NCBI RefSeq assembly: GCF_043290135.1
Contig: NC_134701.1
Coordinates: forward strand, 65,417,502 to 65,481,501
Origin: Rhipicephalus microplus
Taxonomy: Eukaryota > Arthropoda > Arachnida > Ixodida > Ixodidae
Length of the DNA stretch: 64,000 bases
Direction of reading: 5' to 3'
Below the pieces are notes generated by a model that ran no database searches, was not told where the DNA came from, and saw nothing but the letters and a program-made list of their open reading frames with translations. The translations under genes were made by a program, and so were the position numbers. Below, one piece after another: positions 23,446 through 34,385 of this stretch. Every line of letters begins with the position of its first letter. The stretch's first letter is position 1.

Positions 23446-23695
23446 AGCCATCGTCATGAAGGGCGAGTCAGGACGGAGCTGAAGTAGACATGAGGGCTCC
23501 CGTCTCGTGAGCCTCCAGACGATGCCTTCACTCACGTTGATGCACCTTCAAGATGTACGTAGTCGACTTCTATGGACTGTCTTGCCTTGCGATTATCAGG
23601 CCGTCGTCGTGAAGGGCGAGTCAGGACGTAGCCGAAATAAATGTGAGAGCTCCCGTCTCGCGAACCTCCAGACGACGCCTGAACTGACGTCAGTC
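23446..23695 (-). repeat. 153-bp tandem duplication in the leader of the BEL-like element
   Basis: GTGAAGGGCGAGTCAGGACG-type sequence near 23458 recurs near 23611. The following 80-90 bp (including CTCCCGTCTCG and CCTCCAGACGA) match at both places. It lies between primer site and gag. Confidence 0.75.
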
Positions 23696-23867
23696 CATGG
23701 GTTCTCCTAGTAGTCTTAGTGGCAACTGGAGTCGGGCTCCCATGTCTCAGCGGTGGTTAAGCCTCGCACATCAACTTTGGCCACGGTGGCTTCACAAGAG
23801 TCCTCGAGGCTACGATGGCGATCGACATTCGTGAAGGCCGCTCTGTTTCACCTCCGAAGGTTATTTC

Positions 23868-23885
23868 TCCCGGGTTTCGGCACCA
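23868..23885 (-). promoter_or_regulatory. Primer-binding site complementary to tRNA-Phe 3' end
   Basis: Minus strand TGGTGCCGAAACCCGGGA, three bases inside the 5' LTR. Its complement TCCCGGGTTTCGGCACCA equals the 3' end of metazoan tRNA-Phe (acceptor TTTCGGC pairing with 5' GCCGAAA, then A and CCA). Eighteen of eighteen bases fit, by recall of the tRNA. Confidence 0.85.
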
Positions 23886-23888
23886 AAA

Positions 23889-24017
23889 TGTGGAGTAAAG
23901 GACGATCCGCCGTGCCCAAGGCGAAGCCCACCCGATCGAACTATTTTTTATTCTGAGTCTGGTCTCATCCCCTAATGATGATAGTGACTATCTTCGTCAT
24001 TCACACAATATTTAACA
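23889..24017 (-). repeat. 5' LTR of the BEL-like element (129 bp)
   Basis: On plus, runs TGTGGAGTAAAGGACGA to CACAATATTTAACA; exactly the length of the other LTR. Confidence 0.85.
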
Positions 24018-24730
24018 CTATCCACTCACCATCCAGTGCTACACCCCGAATAAGACCGACATTAGGTGCGCGCCTGACCACCGCCCACTGTGCTACCACT
24101 GCGGAAAAACTGGCCATACCTACCGCCATTGCTGGTACCGTCAGATGAGACGGCGTGGTTTTCATATCGACGCAACAGCTTCACATCGACGTGAAGAACC
24201 ACACGACATCACCAAATATCTCGCCGGAGCGCAGCGGACACCCCAAGGATTGTCTGGTTCACCATCACCAGGCCATCATATTTCGCAGCACCGCCGGCAT
24301 TACACCGGCCCTGTTCGAGGTCCATCTCCAAGCCCTTACCAGGAAAGGTAAGAACAACAACTGATGGAAGTGCAGTTGCTGTACGACGAACTACTGAGGA
24401 TCCTGCACTGATGCCGAATACAATGACGCGACTAAATCGGCAGAATACATCGCAAGCAGCACGATAACCTGAAGTCCAAGCTTTGCGGGCAAAAGACCGG
24501 AAGATGCCAAATGAAAACCACGCAGCACACGGACGTAGCAGTGATCGAACACCCCGACCCAACTGCAACACAAGACGATAACCTCGACGTCTCCATAGAC
24601 GGCCACAACGTCACCGCTCTCGTTCTACTAAAACTGACTATTCCGTCAGGAGTCAGTTCTTCACCGCGAGGTTGAAGAATGTTAGGACAGCTTATGGGAA
24701 AGCTGCCTACCGTTCATTCATCACGATGAC
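24018..24730 (+). pseudogene. Family-1 gag C-terminus and protease start
   Basis: Continuation of the gag at 20.48-21.84 kb. It gives TPNKTDIRCAPDHRPL, zinc knuckle CYHCGKTGHTYRHC (24090-24135) and the tail HDITKYLAGAQRTPQG, RSPSPYQER-like. After about 24570 the protease N-terminus DNLDVSIDGHNVTALV appears, followed one frame away by TDYSVRSQ, so the DTGAD active site is destroyed. Stops and shifts abound. Minus-strand 1-225 carries the same DGHNV...DYSV segment. Confidence 0.75.
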
Positions 24731-25104
24731 GTGGAGACACAAGAGGGCCCTAAAAGATAAAAATAAGCATGCACTTTAGATGAAGCGTTTGGACAAGGAA
24801 AAGCTTAGCAGTGAGCGAAAGCAACAGCGCTTCGATAAAATACATGAGCTCCAAAGAGAGACGACTGAAAGGGAGCTGCAAGCGGAAACTACAAAACTAG
24901 CCTAAGGGAGCGGCTGGCCAGATCTCATGAGGCCACACAAGACGCGGTACTGAAAATTGTAAGAATGGTTTTTGACGTGTTGGCAAATTCAAAGGCGATT
25001 ACGTAACATTCGGCCGGATTCCCAATGAATACAAAATAATGTAACAGAGCTTCTTGCAGGGCCGTAAATTCAGCCCGCCACCAGAAAGTCAACATCATAC
25101 CTAT
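24731..25104. other. Unassigned stretch with short charged frame
   Basis: A frame at about 24781-24905 encodes a Lys/Glu/Arg-rich, probably coiled-coil segment (MKRLDKEKLSSERKQQRFDK...). No family recognised. Confidence 0.35.
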
Positions 25105-25540
25105 GCAAATATTTCGCTGTTGTAGAGACGTCATTTTCATTGTGGGATCAATTATATCGACAGTATCGGCTGTATTTTGCCGCTGGCGTTGACGTTGACG
25201 TGACTCACCGCATATGTTTACATATTCATATATATGAACATGCAAGAAAAAAAACAGAAAACGCTCCGACATGTTGGAATCGAACTTGGGTCCTCTGAAG
25301 GTGAGGCGTTGACCACTGAGCCACCGACGAGCACGTCCTTCAATGTTCAAACGGCAAACTATTCATATCTACCACTTACCGCTGCTAATGAACATCTCGG
25401 AGGGAATTATCGTATTTTCAGCATTACCACCAAGATGGCGCAAAAGAGCACGCGTCACCACATTGCGTGGCGGCGTGCGCTCTAATCTTCCACGCATACT
25501 ATGCCCCGCCTAGAGCAGGTTAGCGACGCTGCCTCACAAA
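25105..25540 (+). repeat. Dispersed repeat with tRNA-like segment, copy 2
   Basis: Partner of 18055-18510. Minus strand at 25270-25335 has GTGGCTCAGTGGTCAACGC (A box) and AAGTTCGATTCCAACA (B box), a good tRNA-like head, so the family looks SINE-like with the pol III promoter antisense to the plus strand. Confidence 0.7.
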
Positions 25541-27632
25541 CCCATTTCTCGTGGTTGGGAGGAGGGGAAGATCGTATGTCTTGGCTGGCCTTGGGCTTTA
25601 CCTTGAACGATTCTGTTGTAGTTACCGGCCGCACAATCATCGCGGTCGCCATTTGCTAAAAGCGCACGGTTTTCAGACACAGCGAAGTAACTACTGAGAC
25701 GCTTATTTGCGTCCACCTGTTTCTGTGTGTACGTTTCATGCGTATATTGCCCGTTAAAAACGCGTGGCATCGTTCGATCTGCTTTCTATTTTGGCCATAA
25801 CCTTCCAATTAGTTGATATCACGTTCACTGCTTCGCGTTTGCAGAAAAGCTGTGACTTTTTATTGTTTGTATATCTTATTGACTGCAGCTGGACTTCTTT
25901 GCACTTGTATCCTTCAGTGGCGCTTCACTTGAAATGCGCACTTTGTGCCTTTGCTATGAATGAAATTGTGGCATGCTAGTCTCTGCCTGATGATCACACA
26001 TTACCAAACTTGGTTACGCTACTGGGCGCTGGGAAGCAGACCATGTATATTTGCCATCAAATATGTTTTCAATAATTGAAGAAATGAGAGCGACATGGAG
26101 TCTAAGTAAAGCTGGTCACTTGTTTGTTGTCAGTTTTTATTTCATTTGCAGATTTTTTGTTCAATACTGGGAAGTCATACCTGATATTGCAGGGAACACC
26201 CTTTTCATGAGCCGAGATGCTCAAGTCCAGCGATATAGCTATTTACAAGGCCATTCATAACCTGCATTCTGAAACGTTCTTGTTGCAGTAGGCTTGTACC
26301 GTTACACAAAATAGTTGATTCAGGTGGTAGAGCACAACACTTAATGACTGGCAGGGTTCAAGTAGCCTTGCAGGCAAGGCGGCTGCACGTAATTTATGCC
26401 GAATCTTGTTGACGTTACATACATGATTGAGTGTTGGTCAGGATAACAGCAACCCTTACACGCGTGCTACGGTCTGAATTAATATCTTTTGAGTTTTTTT
26501 AGTTCTCAAATGCAGATTTAGGCATGAACTGTCGCAATGCCACTCAGCGGCCTGCCTAATCGCATTCACGCGAAACTTGAACTCATGCGGGGGGGGGGGG
26601 GCTGTAAATGCCGGTATTCTGTAGGACCACATGAGCAGTGGGCGAGGAGGATTTGCTAGGTGCCCAGATATAAGTTCCTTGTGCCAAAGTGGTGGTGCGT
26701 CCGGAGCTTTTCATATATAACTGGCTGGGCTGAACAGTGCCCTGGGGGGAAGGTATTCTTAAAATAGAGAAAAAAAATGTTAACCCCGTAAATGTCTGCA
26801 TCTAAAAGCGACACCTCCACATTGTATCATGAGGGAAGGGTATAAGGAGGAATTAAAAGAGATAGAGTGAGATGTAAAGATAAGATATAGAAAGACGAAG
26901 ACATGGTTGTTAGAGTCCTAGGGCGGGGTACCACTCAGCGAGAGCTTCACAGCGTCAGGAGATTGCAGTGGGCGAGCCGGTCGGCCAAAGCTGCGCTGCC
27001 GTTGGAGATCGCGGGGGCACAACCATTAGGCATGGAATACAGCAGGACAGTCCCTGAACACTGTCCTAAAATAATTTTCATATAAATCATCATTATTCAA
27101 ACCATGTAACAAAATTCAACTGCAAGGACAACGATGCTGTGAAAGATGCTTACGCAGTTGTAAACAAGCGAGTATATCTGTATGCGTATAACTAACGAAT
27201 GAACTGTCCAGGTAGGTTTTTGAAGTTATCTACAACATTGCGATGAAACATAATTCACCAGCATCTCTTTTTTCTCTGGTTTATTGTCCATCCATCTGGC
27301 ACATAATCCATTCGGGCGCATTAAAGGCTGGTGCGACCTCTTGGGTCCGAAAAGAGCAGGGGCTAATCTTGCAAGGTTCGCATATAGGGTGCGCTGTACA
27401 GTCAATAAATTACCAGTAGTTGGTCACAGAAAATGCACAATGAACTGTCTGGGCAAACGAATCCCAACATGACGACGTGTCTTACTGTTTCAGGAGTGGG
27501 GCTGCTTAAGGCGTAGGCTTGTCCGGCATCGTAGTAGTTCTACGAGCCAGTGCTATGGTGATGGCGCTCCCCCCATAAATTTTAAGATTACTCATTGGAA
27601 GGCACGGTCATGGCTATGGCACTGTGGAACTA
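25541..27632. other. No recognisable gene
   Basis: Only short frames. A G12 run lies near 26590. A purine-rich stretch 26820-26920 looks like decayed repeat. Nothing coding is supported. Confidence 0.4.
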
Positions 27633-27705
27633 ATTGATTGATTTGTGGGATTTAACGTCCCAAAACCACCATTTGGTTATGAGAGACGCCGTAGTGGAGG
27701 GCTCC
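27633..27705 (-). mobile_element. 5'-truncated Ruka-like SINE (73 bp)
   Basis: Contains only the SINE 3' part (GAGAGACGCCGTAGTGGAGG on plus) and its ATTGATTGATTT tail, between perfect 15-bp duplications GGCACTGTGGAACTA (27618-27632 and 27706-27720). Confidence 0.92.
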
Positions 27706-27720
27706 GGCACTGTGGAACTA

Positions 27721-29369
27721 GTACTCGCTTACTCACTAGATGATGCTGCGGCACTCGCTTGATTTCGATGTGTGCTCTAGTGTGATAGGAGACTGCTGGA
27801 GGCTCAGATACAATATGCGTTCGCTCTTGGCCCCCTTCCTCTTTCACCGACAGTCTGCGCGCTTCGAGAGCGACGAAGACGGTGGAGTGAAGGGCTCGTA
27901 AAGCGGCCGCCGCACGCGCTGCAGGGAGAGCCTGCGACACCGAAGCTGCACAAAAGCACCGGCAAGAACATTCTCAGCTGAGAGCCCCTTAAATGGCGGT
28001 GAAAAGCGCACAAGCTCTTTGTAACGTCTATACTTGACGATCGACTAGGCAATATTCACGCAGGCTTCATGATATAACGATGTACCTCCGGAGCTGCGCC
28101 ATCTCATCATCATTCACTCCATGAATATGCTACGATTTGCTATCTTCGAAATTCGATTGATCTCGTCCCTATTTAAAAACAAAACGAATGGTGGGCTTGG
28201 TGTGAACCAACACCCACCATTATATTGGATTAATGTAGTAGGTGAATACTGGGAAATTTATACCATGGCGTATGGTCGAATACGGTGGATGCTGCAGTTC
28301 CAGGTACGCTTGAGCACAAAATGACGTCAGAATCACCGTGACGAGCTGCCACAAAAATTTAAAAAAGACTGGTCTAAAAAATCTAAAAAGCACCAGTCCC
28401 GTAAAAAAAGAGCTACCACAGAGGATTGAACGTGCAACTTGGGGATTCCCATTCGGAAACACCAGCCACTTCACCATTCATGACGTCTTTTAACGTGTTA
28501 AATAGCTAGTTCACATGTGAACCTACGGTACTACTTCCATTTTGTTTGTCGTGTACTCGACATAGACGAGGTCTACACCTGCTACTAAAATTTGCACATT
28601 TATTGAACACAAGCAACTGCTGCTTGTAACAATTTCCACTGTGATAATGACACCAGCGCTATGTTTTTGTTATAATTGACTACCGCAAGAAAAAAAAACC
28701 CAAGTGGACTAGGAAGCAGGTATACAGTTCACCGGCGGAGTCTCCCAAGTTTAATATCCATTTTTCTAGCTCGTTTGAAAAGGTGACTTCTGCTCACGCT
28801 TTACGACGCCTCTAGGCTCATTTCATAGATACGCCCACCTAATTTATTTGATTGAGTATAGGAATGCTCTTCATGCAACGTAGATTGCAGTCGTGCCAGC
28901 ACAGTGCTGCGGCTCTATCGCTATAGCAACAACTACATAATGGCTTGGCCAAAGGAAATGCAGTGTGCCGGAAACATTATGGTATGATATTGGTTCCCCA
29001 TGCATACGAATTGCCAAGTCTGTGTTCTCGCATTAAAGCTAAAGAAGTGCTAGCGAGTGCGACCGGCGGCTGTCCGTGAGGGGAGACGTACGTTTTCTGA
29101 GAGTGCTGGAATCGCATCGCATCGAGGTTTGTTGCTTCTTGCACGCACACAGTACAGAATGAAATATGTGTCATTTAGGTTAAATGATGCGATGGCTGTG
29201 CTGTATTGTCAATCTTTCTCGTCGAAATTGTGTATTCTGAAACGCAAAAGCGCGGATTACACGATTGTATGGGCTTGGTTAGTAGGCCTAACTTTGGTGG
29301 AAATCATGCTGTTAGAACATTTAGTGTATAGATCAAAGCTTGGTTCACTATATACATTGCCTAACATTA
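27721..29369. other. No gene; one hairpin and one tRNA-like segment
   Basis: 28187-28221 is an imperfect inverted repeat, AATGGTGGGCTTGGT and ACCAACACCCACCATT. The minus strand at 28395-28485 has a tRNA-like pair of boxes (GTGGCTGGTGTTTCCG and GCACGTTCAATCCTC), probably a SINE head. The rest is featureless. Confidence 0.4.
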
Positions 29370-29615
29370 TAAGCCCACCCATCATCTGCTTACTGCTTTC
29401 CAGCATTATCGCAATGGTGGGCAGAGCTTTTCAGCTTCGTACACCATGTGGCTCACCTTATTAAGCACCAACCATCATTTGTTTAGCGCTTCCCTGCATT
29501 ATCGCAATGGTGGGAAGAGCTTCTCAGCTTGGTACACGATGAGGCCCACCATAATAAGCACCACACACCACCTGCTTAGTGCTTACCAGCATTATCGCAA
29601 TGGCGGGCAGAACAT
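29370..29615. repeat. 93-bp minisatellite, about 2.7 copies
   Basis: GCATTATCGCAATGGTGGGC recurs at 29403, 29496 and 29589, spacing 93 bp each time, with AGAGCTT.TCAGCTT and AAGCACCA between. The AATGGTGGG word is shared with the hairpin at 28187. Confidence 0.85.
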
Positions 29616-29929
29616 CCCATAATTGCTCACTATCGAGCCTCTACTTTCCATAATCATTTCCACTTTACCCATCTTCTGTACACCATGCCACCCAGTATAT
29701 CCGGCATATCCACCATATTTTCCACCACGTCCCAACATATTCACCGTAATTTCTACCATACCCAGTATTATTTTCACTATGCGCATCGTGTTTCCAGCAT
29801 CCATCATGGTAGTTTTCTAATATGAATAAGTATATTGGGAATTGCTGATATGCAAAACATGCGGATGGAAGGTGTATGTGCTATATTTTTTAATTGAGTG
29901 CACGTAATAGAGGGGCACTAAAATTATGC

Positions 29930-30205
29930 ACAGATCTATGCACACAGTTACGTTAAACGGTCCCATTTGTTTTATATGGAACACCTGAAGCGGTGAGCTG
30001 ATGTGAAGTGCTGGTGTTTGCGCTGATGCCTACGAGAATGGTAGTCCTGAACACCGCTGCACTAATCAACTACACGACAAGTTTTTGAATACACGTCTAA
30101 CTACAATTTACTTTGACCTAACATTGCAGCTGAGTCAGAGGAGTGCATATGTAACGTTTATAAAATGTATTACCCAGTATACTGCAATACCAATTCATGT
30201 TACAC
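29930..30205. repeat. Dispersed repeat, copy 1 (partner 56660-56960)
   Basis: AAGCGGTGAGCTGATGTGAA, TGGTAGTCCTGAACAC, TAATCAACT and TATGTAACGTTT recur in the same order near 56770-56925 with moderate divergence. Identity unknown. Confidence 0.65.
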
Positions 30206-30235
30206 GAACATGGGGGTCTATTAGAAAAGTGCGTC

Positions 30236-30312
30236 TGAGGACTGGCTTGGCTCTGTGGCAGAATACTTCGTAACCACGAAGAATACAGGGATTCGATTCC
30301 TGCTGAGGCACT
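30236..30312 (+). repeat. tRNA-like SINE head
   Basis: TTGGCTCTGTGGCAGAATAC (A box) and GGGATTCGATTCCTGC (B box) lie 46 bp apart. The arms do not fold into a convincing tRNA, so a SINE remnant is preferred over a tRNA gene. Confidence 0.5.
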
Positions 30313-30506
30313 GACTTTTTTTGCAGTCGCCTGACCAACGCTGCCTAGGGTAGCTTTTTCTTAATGCTCAAGTGTTAAACTGACCATGTGTGCTCTCGCC
30401 GTTCGTAGGGAGATATAAAATGTTTATCATCAGCTGTGGCACAAATCTGCCCCCGGATTTTTATCTATCTACCTAACTATGTATCTGTCTCTTTTTATAT
30501 ATATAT

Positions 30507-30642
30507 TGTTACAGCGAGCTGTGATAAGATGGTTTTATTTACAGGAGGTGAACGATGGTCGTTTGCGGCAGCACACTGCGATCGTGCCAAGACTCTTCGT
30601 CTTCCTCTGCTTCTCTTCTCTACCCTTTTCTAGTCTGTTACA
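30507..30642 (-). repeat. Element B 3' LTR (136 bp)
   Basis: On plus: TGTTACAGCGAGC to TCTGTTACA. Two differences from 35841-35976. Confidence 0.93.
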
Positions 30643-30652
30643 TTCCCCCGCA
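30643..30652 (-). promoter_or_regulatory. Element B polypurine tract
   Basis: Minus strand TGCGGGGGAA directly before the 3' LTR. Confidence 0.65.
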
Positions 30653-30676
30653 AGCAGACGAAGCCCGTAGGGCGAG

Positions 30677-33600
30677 TTATGATGCACAAGGAGGGTGGAA
30701 AGGTTTCAGGCGAGCCACGTGAGTGAGCTGCGTTCTGCTCGATCGTCGACCATTGGACAAAAGACGAGATATTACGTAAGTGAGCTGGCTTAGACGCTCC
30801 AAAACTACAAATGGGCCTGAATATCGTGACAGAAGCTTTTGACACAATCCACGCTTGCGTTGCGGTGCCCAAAGTAACACCAAGTCACCTTTTTCGAATA
30901 AAACCGGTTCGTGACGGTCGTCATATCGTTCCTTCGAACGACGTTGAGAGGCCAGAGTACGAAGACGAGCGATTCGACGGGCTTCTTCCGCGAGGCACAG
31001 GGTGTTTGATACAGAGTCGTCATTGTGTAGAATGAATGGTAAGAAAGTGTCTAGAGGGCTTAGTGGCAACCTTGCGTACAACAGATAAAATGGGCTGAAG
31101 TTCGTTGTTTCATGTTTTGCCGTGTTGTACGCGTACGTGATAAAAGGCAGCACTTCATCCCAATTCTTATGATTGGAAGAAACGTACATGGCAAGCATGT
31201 TGGTCAGCGTTCTGTTTGTCCGTTCAACGACACCATTCGTCTGTGGGTGATACGGTGTGGAATGACGGAACTGTGTCGTGCACATGCGTAGTAATTCTTC
31301 AACGGCATAGGCAGTGAACTGGCGGCCACGGTCGCTGATAATAACACGCGGTGGGCCATGGCGAATGACCACAGAGTGAAGCAAGAAGTCCGCCACGGAT
31401 GCCGCGGTAGAAGAGGGAATAGCTGCGGTTTCGGCATACCGCGTAAGATGATGGACGCAGACGATTATCCAACGCTTCTTATTGTTAGATAACGGAAATG
31501 GACCCATAATGTCAATTCCTACTTGTTCAAAAGGTGTGTAGGGTGGTGTTAATGGCTGAAGGGGACCTGGTGTAGCGGTGGCCGGGCACTTGTGACGTTG
31601 GCACGTCTAGCAGCTAGCGACGTAACGCTACGTTGTTTCGTATATCTTGGGCCAGTAAAAGCGTTCCTGCGTGCGGTTCAGCGTTCTAATGAAGCCGAAG
31701 TGACCGGACGTCGCATCGTCATGCATGACACGTAGAACTTCGGAGCGAAGGCTCTTGGGGACAACTAGAAGAAAACGTGCTCCAGGTCTAGAGTAGTTAG
31801 TTTTATAGAGCAACTTGTCTCGGACCGTAAAGCGACCGCTGTGTTGGGAGGCACGTGCGGCGGCAAAAAAAGGATCCAAGTTGAGATCGTTGCGTTGTTC
31901 TCTCTGGAAATCAGCCGCGTTGGGGAACGTGCTTGTAACAGCAGCAAGGCAGTCGTCAAAATTCTCAGCATCGCAGTCAGTAGTCGCAAGAGGAATCCGG
32001 GAGAGGCAGTCTGCGTCAGCGTGACGACGGCCACTCTTGTACGACACCGTAAAGTCGTATTCCTGAAGTCGCAGCGCCCAACGTGTGAGGCGGCCAGAGG
32101 GGTCACGCAAACCGACCAGCCAGCATAACGAATGGTGATCGGCAATTATCTTAAATGGCCTCCCATAAAGATAACAACGAAACTTCTGTAAAGCGAAAAC
32201 AGCTGCCAGACATTGCTGTTCCGTAACTGTGTAATTGCGTTCTGATTTGCTCAGGCAACGGCTGGCATATGCCACGACATGCTCTGCGCCATTGTGATGT
32301 TGTACAAGCACCGCGCCTACACCGATACCACTAGCGTCCGTGTGGACCTCAGTCGGGCAAGATGGATCGAAGTGACGCAACAGCGGTGTTGACGTTAGTA
32401 CAAACTTAAGTTGTGAGAATGCGGCGTCACACTCTGGTGTCCAGTTGAAGGTTGCATCCTGTCGCAAAACGTTTGTCAGCGGATACATGATCTCCGCAAA
32501 TCGTGGAACAAAACGACGAAAATATGAGCATAGGCCGACAAATGAGCGAAGTTCTCGTGCGGACTGCGGTGATTTAAAAAAGCTCACTGCTTCTATCTTG
32601 CGAGGATCGGGTCTGACGCCATCCTTGTCGACCAAGTGCCCCAGCACGAGAGTTTGACGTTCGCCAAAGCGACATTTTTTAGAATTCAGAACCAGCCCGG
32701 CTTTTTCGATGCAGTCGAGAACAAGACTGAGACGGTTGTTATGTTCCTCAAACGTACGGCCAAAGAACACAACATCGTCAAGGTAGCACATGCATATCTC
32801 CCATTTTAGACCACGTAATACTGTGTCCATAAATCTTTCAAAGGTGGCTAGAGCATTACAAAGGCCAAAAGGCATGACATTAAATTCAAATAAGCCATCC
32901 GGAGTTATGAAAGCAGTCTTTTCTTTGTCGCCGGGTTCCATAGGTATTTGCCAATAACCTGACCGCAAATCAAGCGTTAGATATGTGGGGTTTAACGTCC
33001 CAAAACCACCATATGATTATGAGAGACGCCGTAGTGGAGGGCTCCGGAAATTTCGACCACCTGGGGTTCTTTAACGTGCACCCAAATCTGAGCACACGGG
33101 CCTACAACATTTCCGCCTCCATCGGAAATGCAGCCGCCACAGCCGGGATGCAAATCAAGCGTTGAAAAATAGGAAGCGGCATGCAAGCAATCTATGACGT
33201 CATCAATCCGTGGTAAGGGATATACATCTTTCTTCGTCACAGTGTTTAGACGCCTGTAATCTACGCAGAATCTCCAGGAACCATCCTTTTTCCTGACAAG
33301 AATTACCGGGGCTGCCCACGGGCTGGACGACTCTTGCACGACCCCTTTGTTCATTATGTCCTTTACTTGTTCGGCGATAACTTTGCGCTCAGAGGATGAC
33401 AGTCGGTTGGGCTTTTGGCGGATGGGGTGTGCAGAGCCAGTGTCTATTCTGTGACGAGCGCGGAACGAGGGTAACTGAAGGGGTGCATCTCTATGTTTGA
33501 AGTCGAAAGCAGCAACATGCCGGGAAAGGACCTGCACCAGCGCTTGCCGTTCCGTCGTACTGAGAGTCTTGCTGATCATAGCGAGCATTAGATCTTCATT

Positions 33601-34385
33601 ATGGCGAATATCACAAGCAGAGGAAGAGGTATGGAGGTCCGTAGCTATTGCTGCAATTGAGTTGCATGAGGCTTCATCAAAGAGAGCTATCTTCATACCG
33701 CGAGGAAGCACAACCGGCGTGGCAGAACAGTTAAGCGCCCACAATGTTGCTACTCCTTTCGTCATGCACACAACAGAACAAGGCACAAGTATGTCCTTCT
33801 TCAAACAATTCTTGCGGAGAGGCCCCACTACGAGGTCAACACAAGCATCATCAACCGCTGTGGAAGAGACTTGAACGGGTGTCAGGCATCAAGATGGTGT
33901 TATCACTTCTTCAATCACACTAAGTGTGTTCCTGTCTTCGCCACGGTAGTCTTTTTTGGAAAGTGACGGTGGAAACAAATTGTTTAGTGATATTTCCCCA
34001 CTACCACAGTCAACGGAAGCACCGCATTGTTCCAGGAAATCGATACCAAGAATGACATCGTGCGAACAACGAGATAAAACCAAAAATTCCGATACAAATA
34101 CTTTTCCAGCCAATGAAACACTGACAGCACATACACCAAGAGGATTAAGCCACTCGCCGCCTACACCACGAAAGGCGATTGTATCGTCCCATGAAAACAT
34201 AACTTTGCGACCTAAGCGGTTTCTGAAGGTGAGGCTCATCACAGACACAGTCGCCTCAGTGTCAACTAACGCCATCGTAGGTATTCCATCAATCAACACA
34301 TTCACTTTGTTTTTGATCATAACAATAGGCAGAGGTATATCTTGAAAAGACCGTCCGGCGACCTCACCTCCATTGGCTGCGGATG
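30677..34385 (-). pseudogene. Element B pol (PR-RT-RH-IN), interrupted
   Basis: After a -1 slip at GGGAAAC the frame reads LASAANGGEVAGRS into protease, LVDTEATVSVMS, where the active-site Gly is Glu. A stop lies near 33889. RT (33828-31628) has FCVDYRRLN, then a SINE at 32979-33149 splits SLDL from RSGYWQIP, then MPFGLCNA and YLDD (about 32775-32790). RNase H has EVHTDASG and IADHHSLCWL. Two stops fall at about 31600-31626. The integrase (to 30677) keeps GIDIMGP, ISDRGRQF and VVERTNR, with a GPFVV module. Apart from these few lesions the reading is long and clean, in keeping with the near-identical LTRs. Confidence 0.9.
32979..33149 (-). mobile_element. 5'-truncated Ruka-like SINE inside element B RT (171 bp)
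   Basis: Bounded by perfect 14-bp duplications GCAAATCAAGCGTT (32965-32978 and 33150-33163). Carries the SINE body without the tRNA head. It sits between the two halves of the [10 protein letters not shown] motif. Confidence 0.95.

Larger units (their letters stand above)
21845..24017 (-). mobile_element. Compact BEL/Pao-like LTR element without pol, nested in gag
   Basis: 2173 bp with two 129-bp LTRs (21845-21973 and 23889-24017), both TGT...CA, about 80% identical by eye. Five-base flanks CCATC (21840-21844) and CTATC (24018-24022) match in four positions; 5 bp is usual for BEL/Pao. Minus orientation is fixed by the primer site beside the right LTR and the purine tract beside the left one. 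The interior carries only a gag-like frame and a leader with a tandem duplication. There is no protease, RT or integrase, so it would depend on another element. Excising it with one target copy rejoins the surrounding gag in frame. Family assignment rests on target-site length and the Gag pattern and is tentative; the LTR structure is firm. Confidence 0.82.

Noticed and set aside
30236..30312. True tRNA gene (also 63309-63372, 62510-62636, 25270-25335 and 28395-28485)
   Set aside because: Promoter-box-like words are present but acceptor and anticodon arms do not pair; SINE heads fit better.
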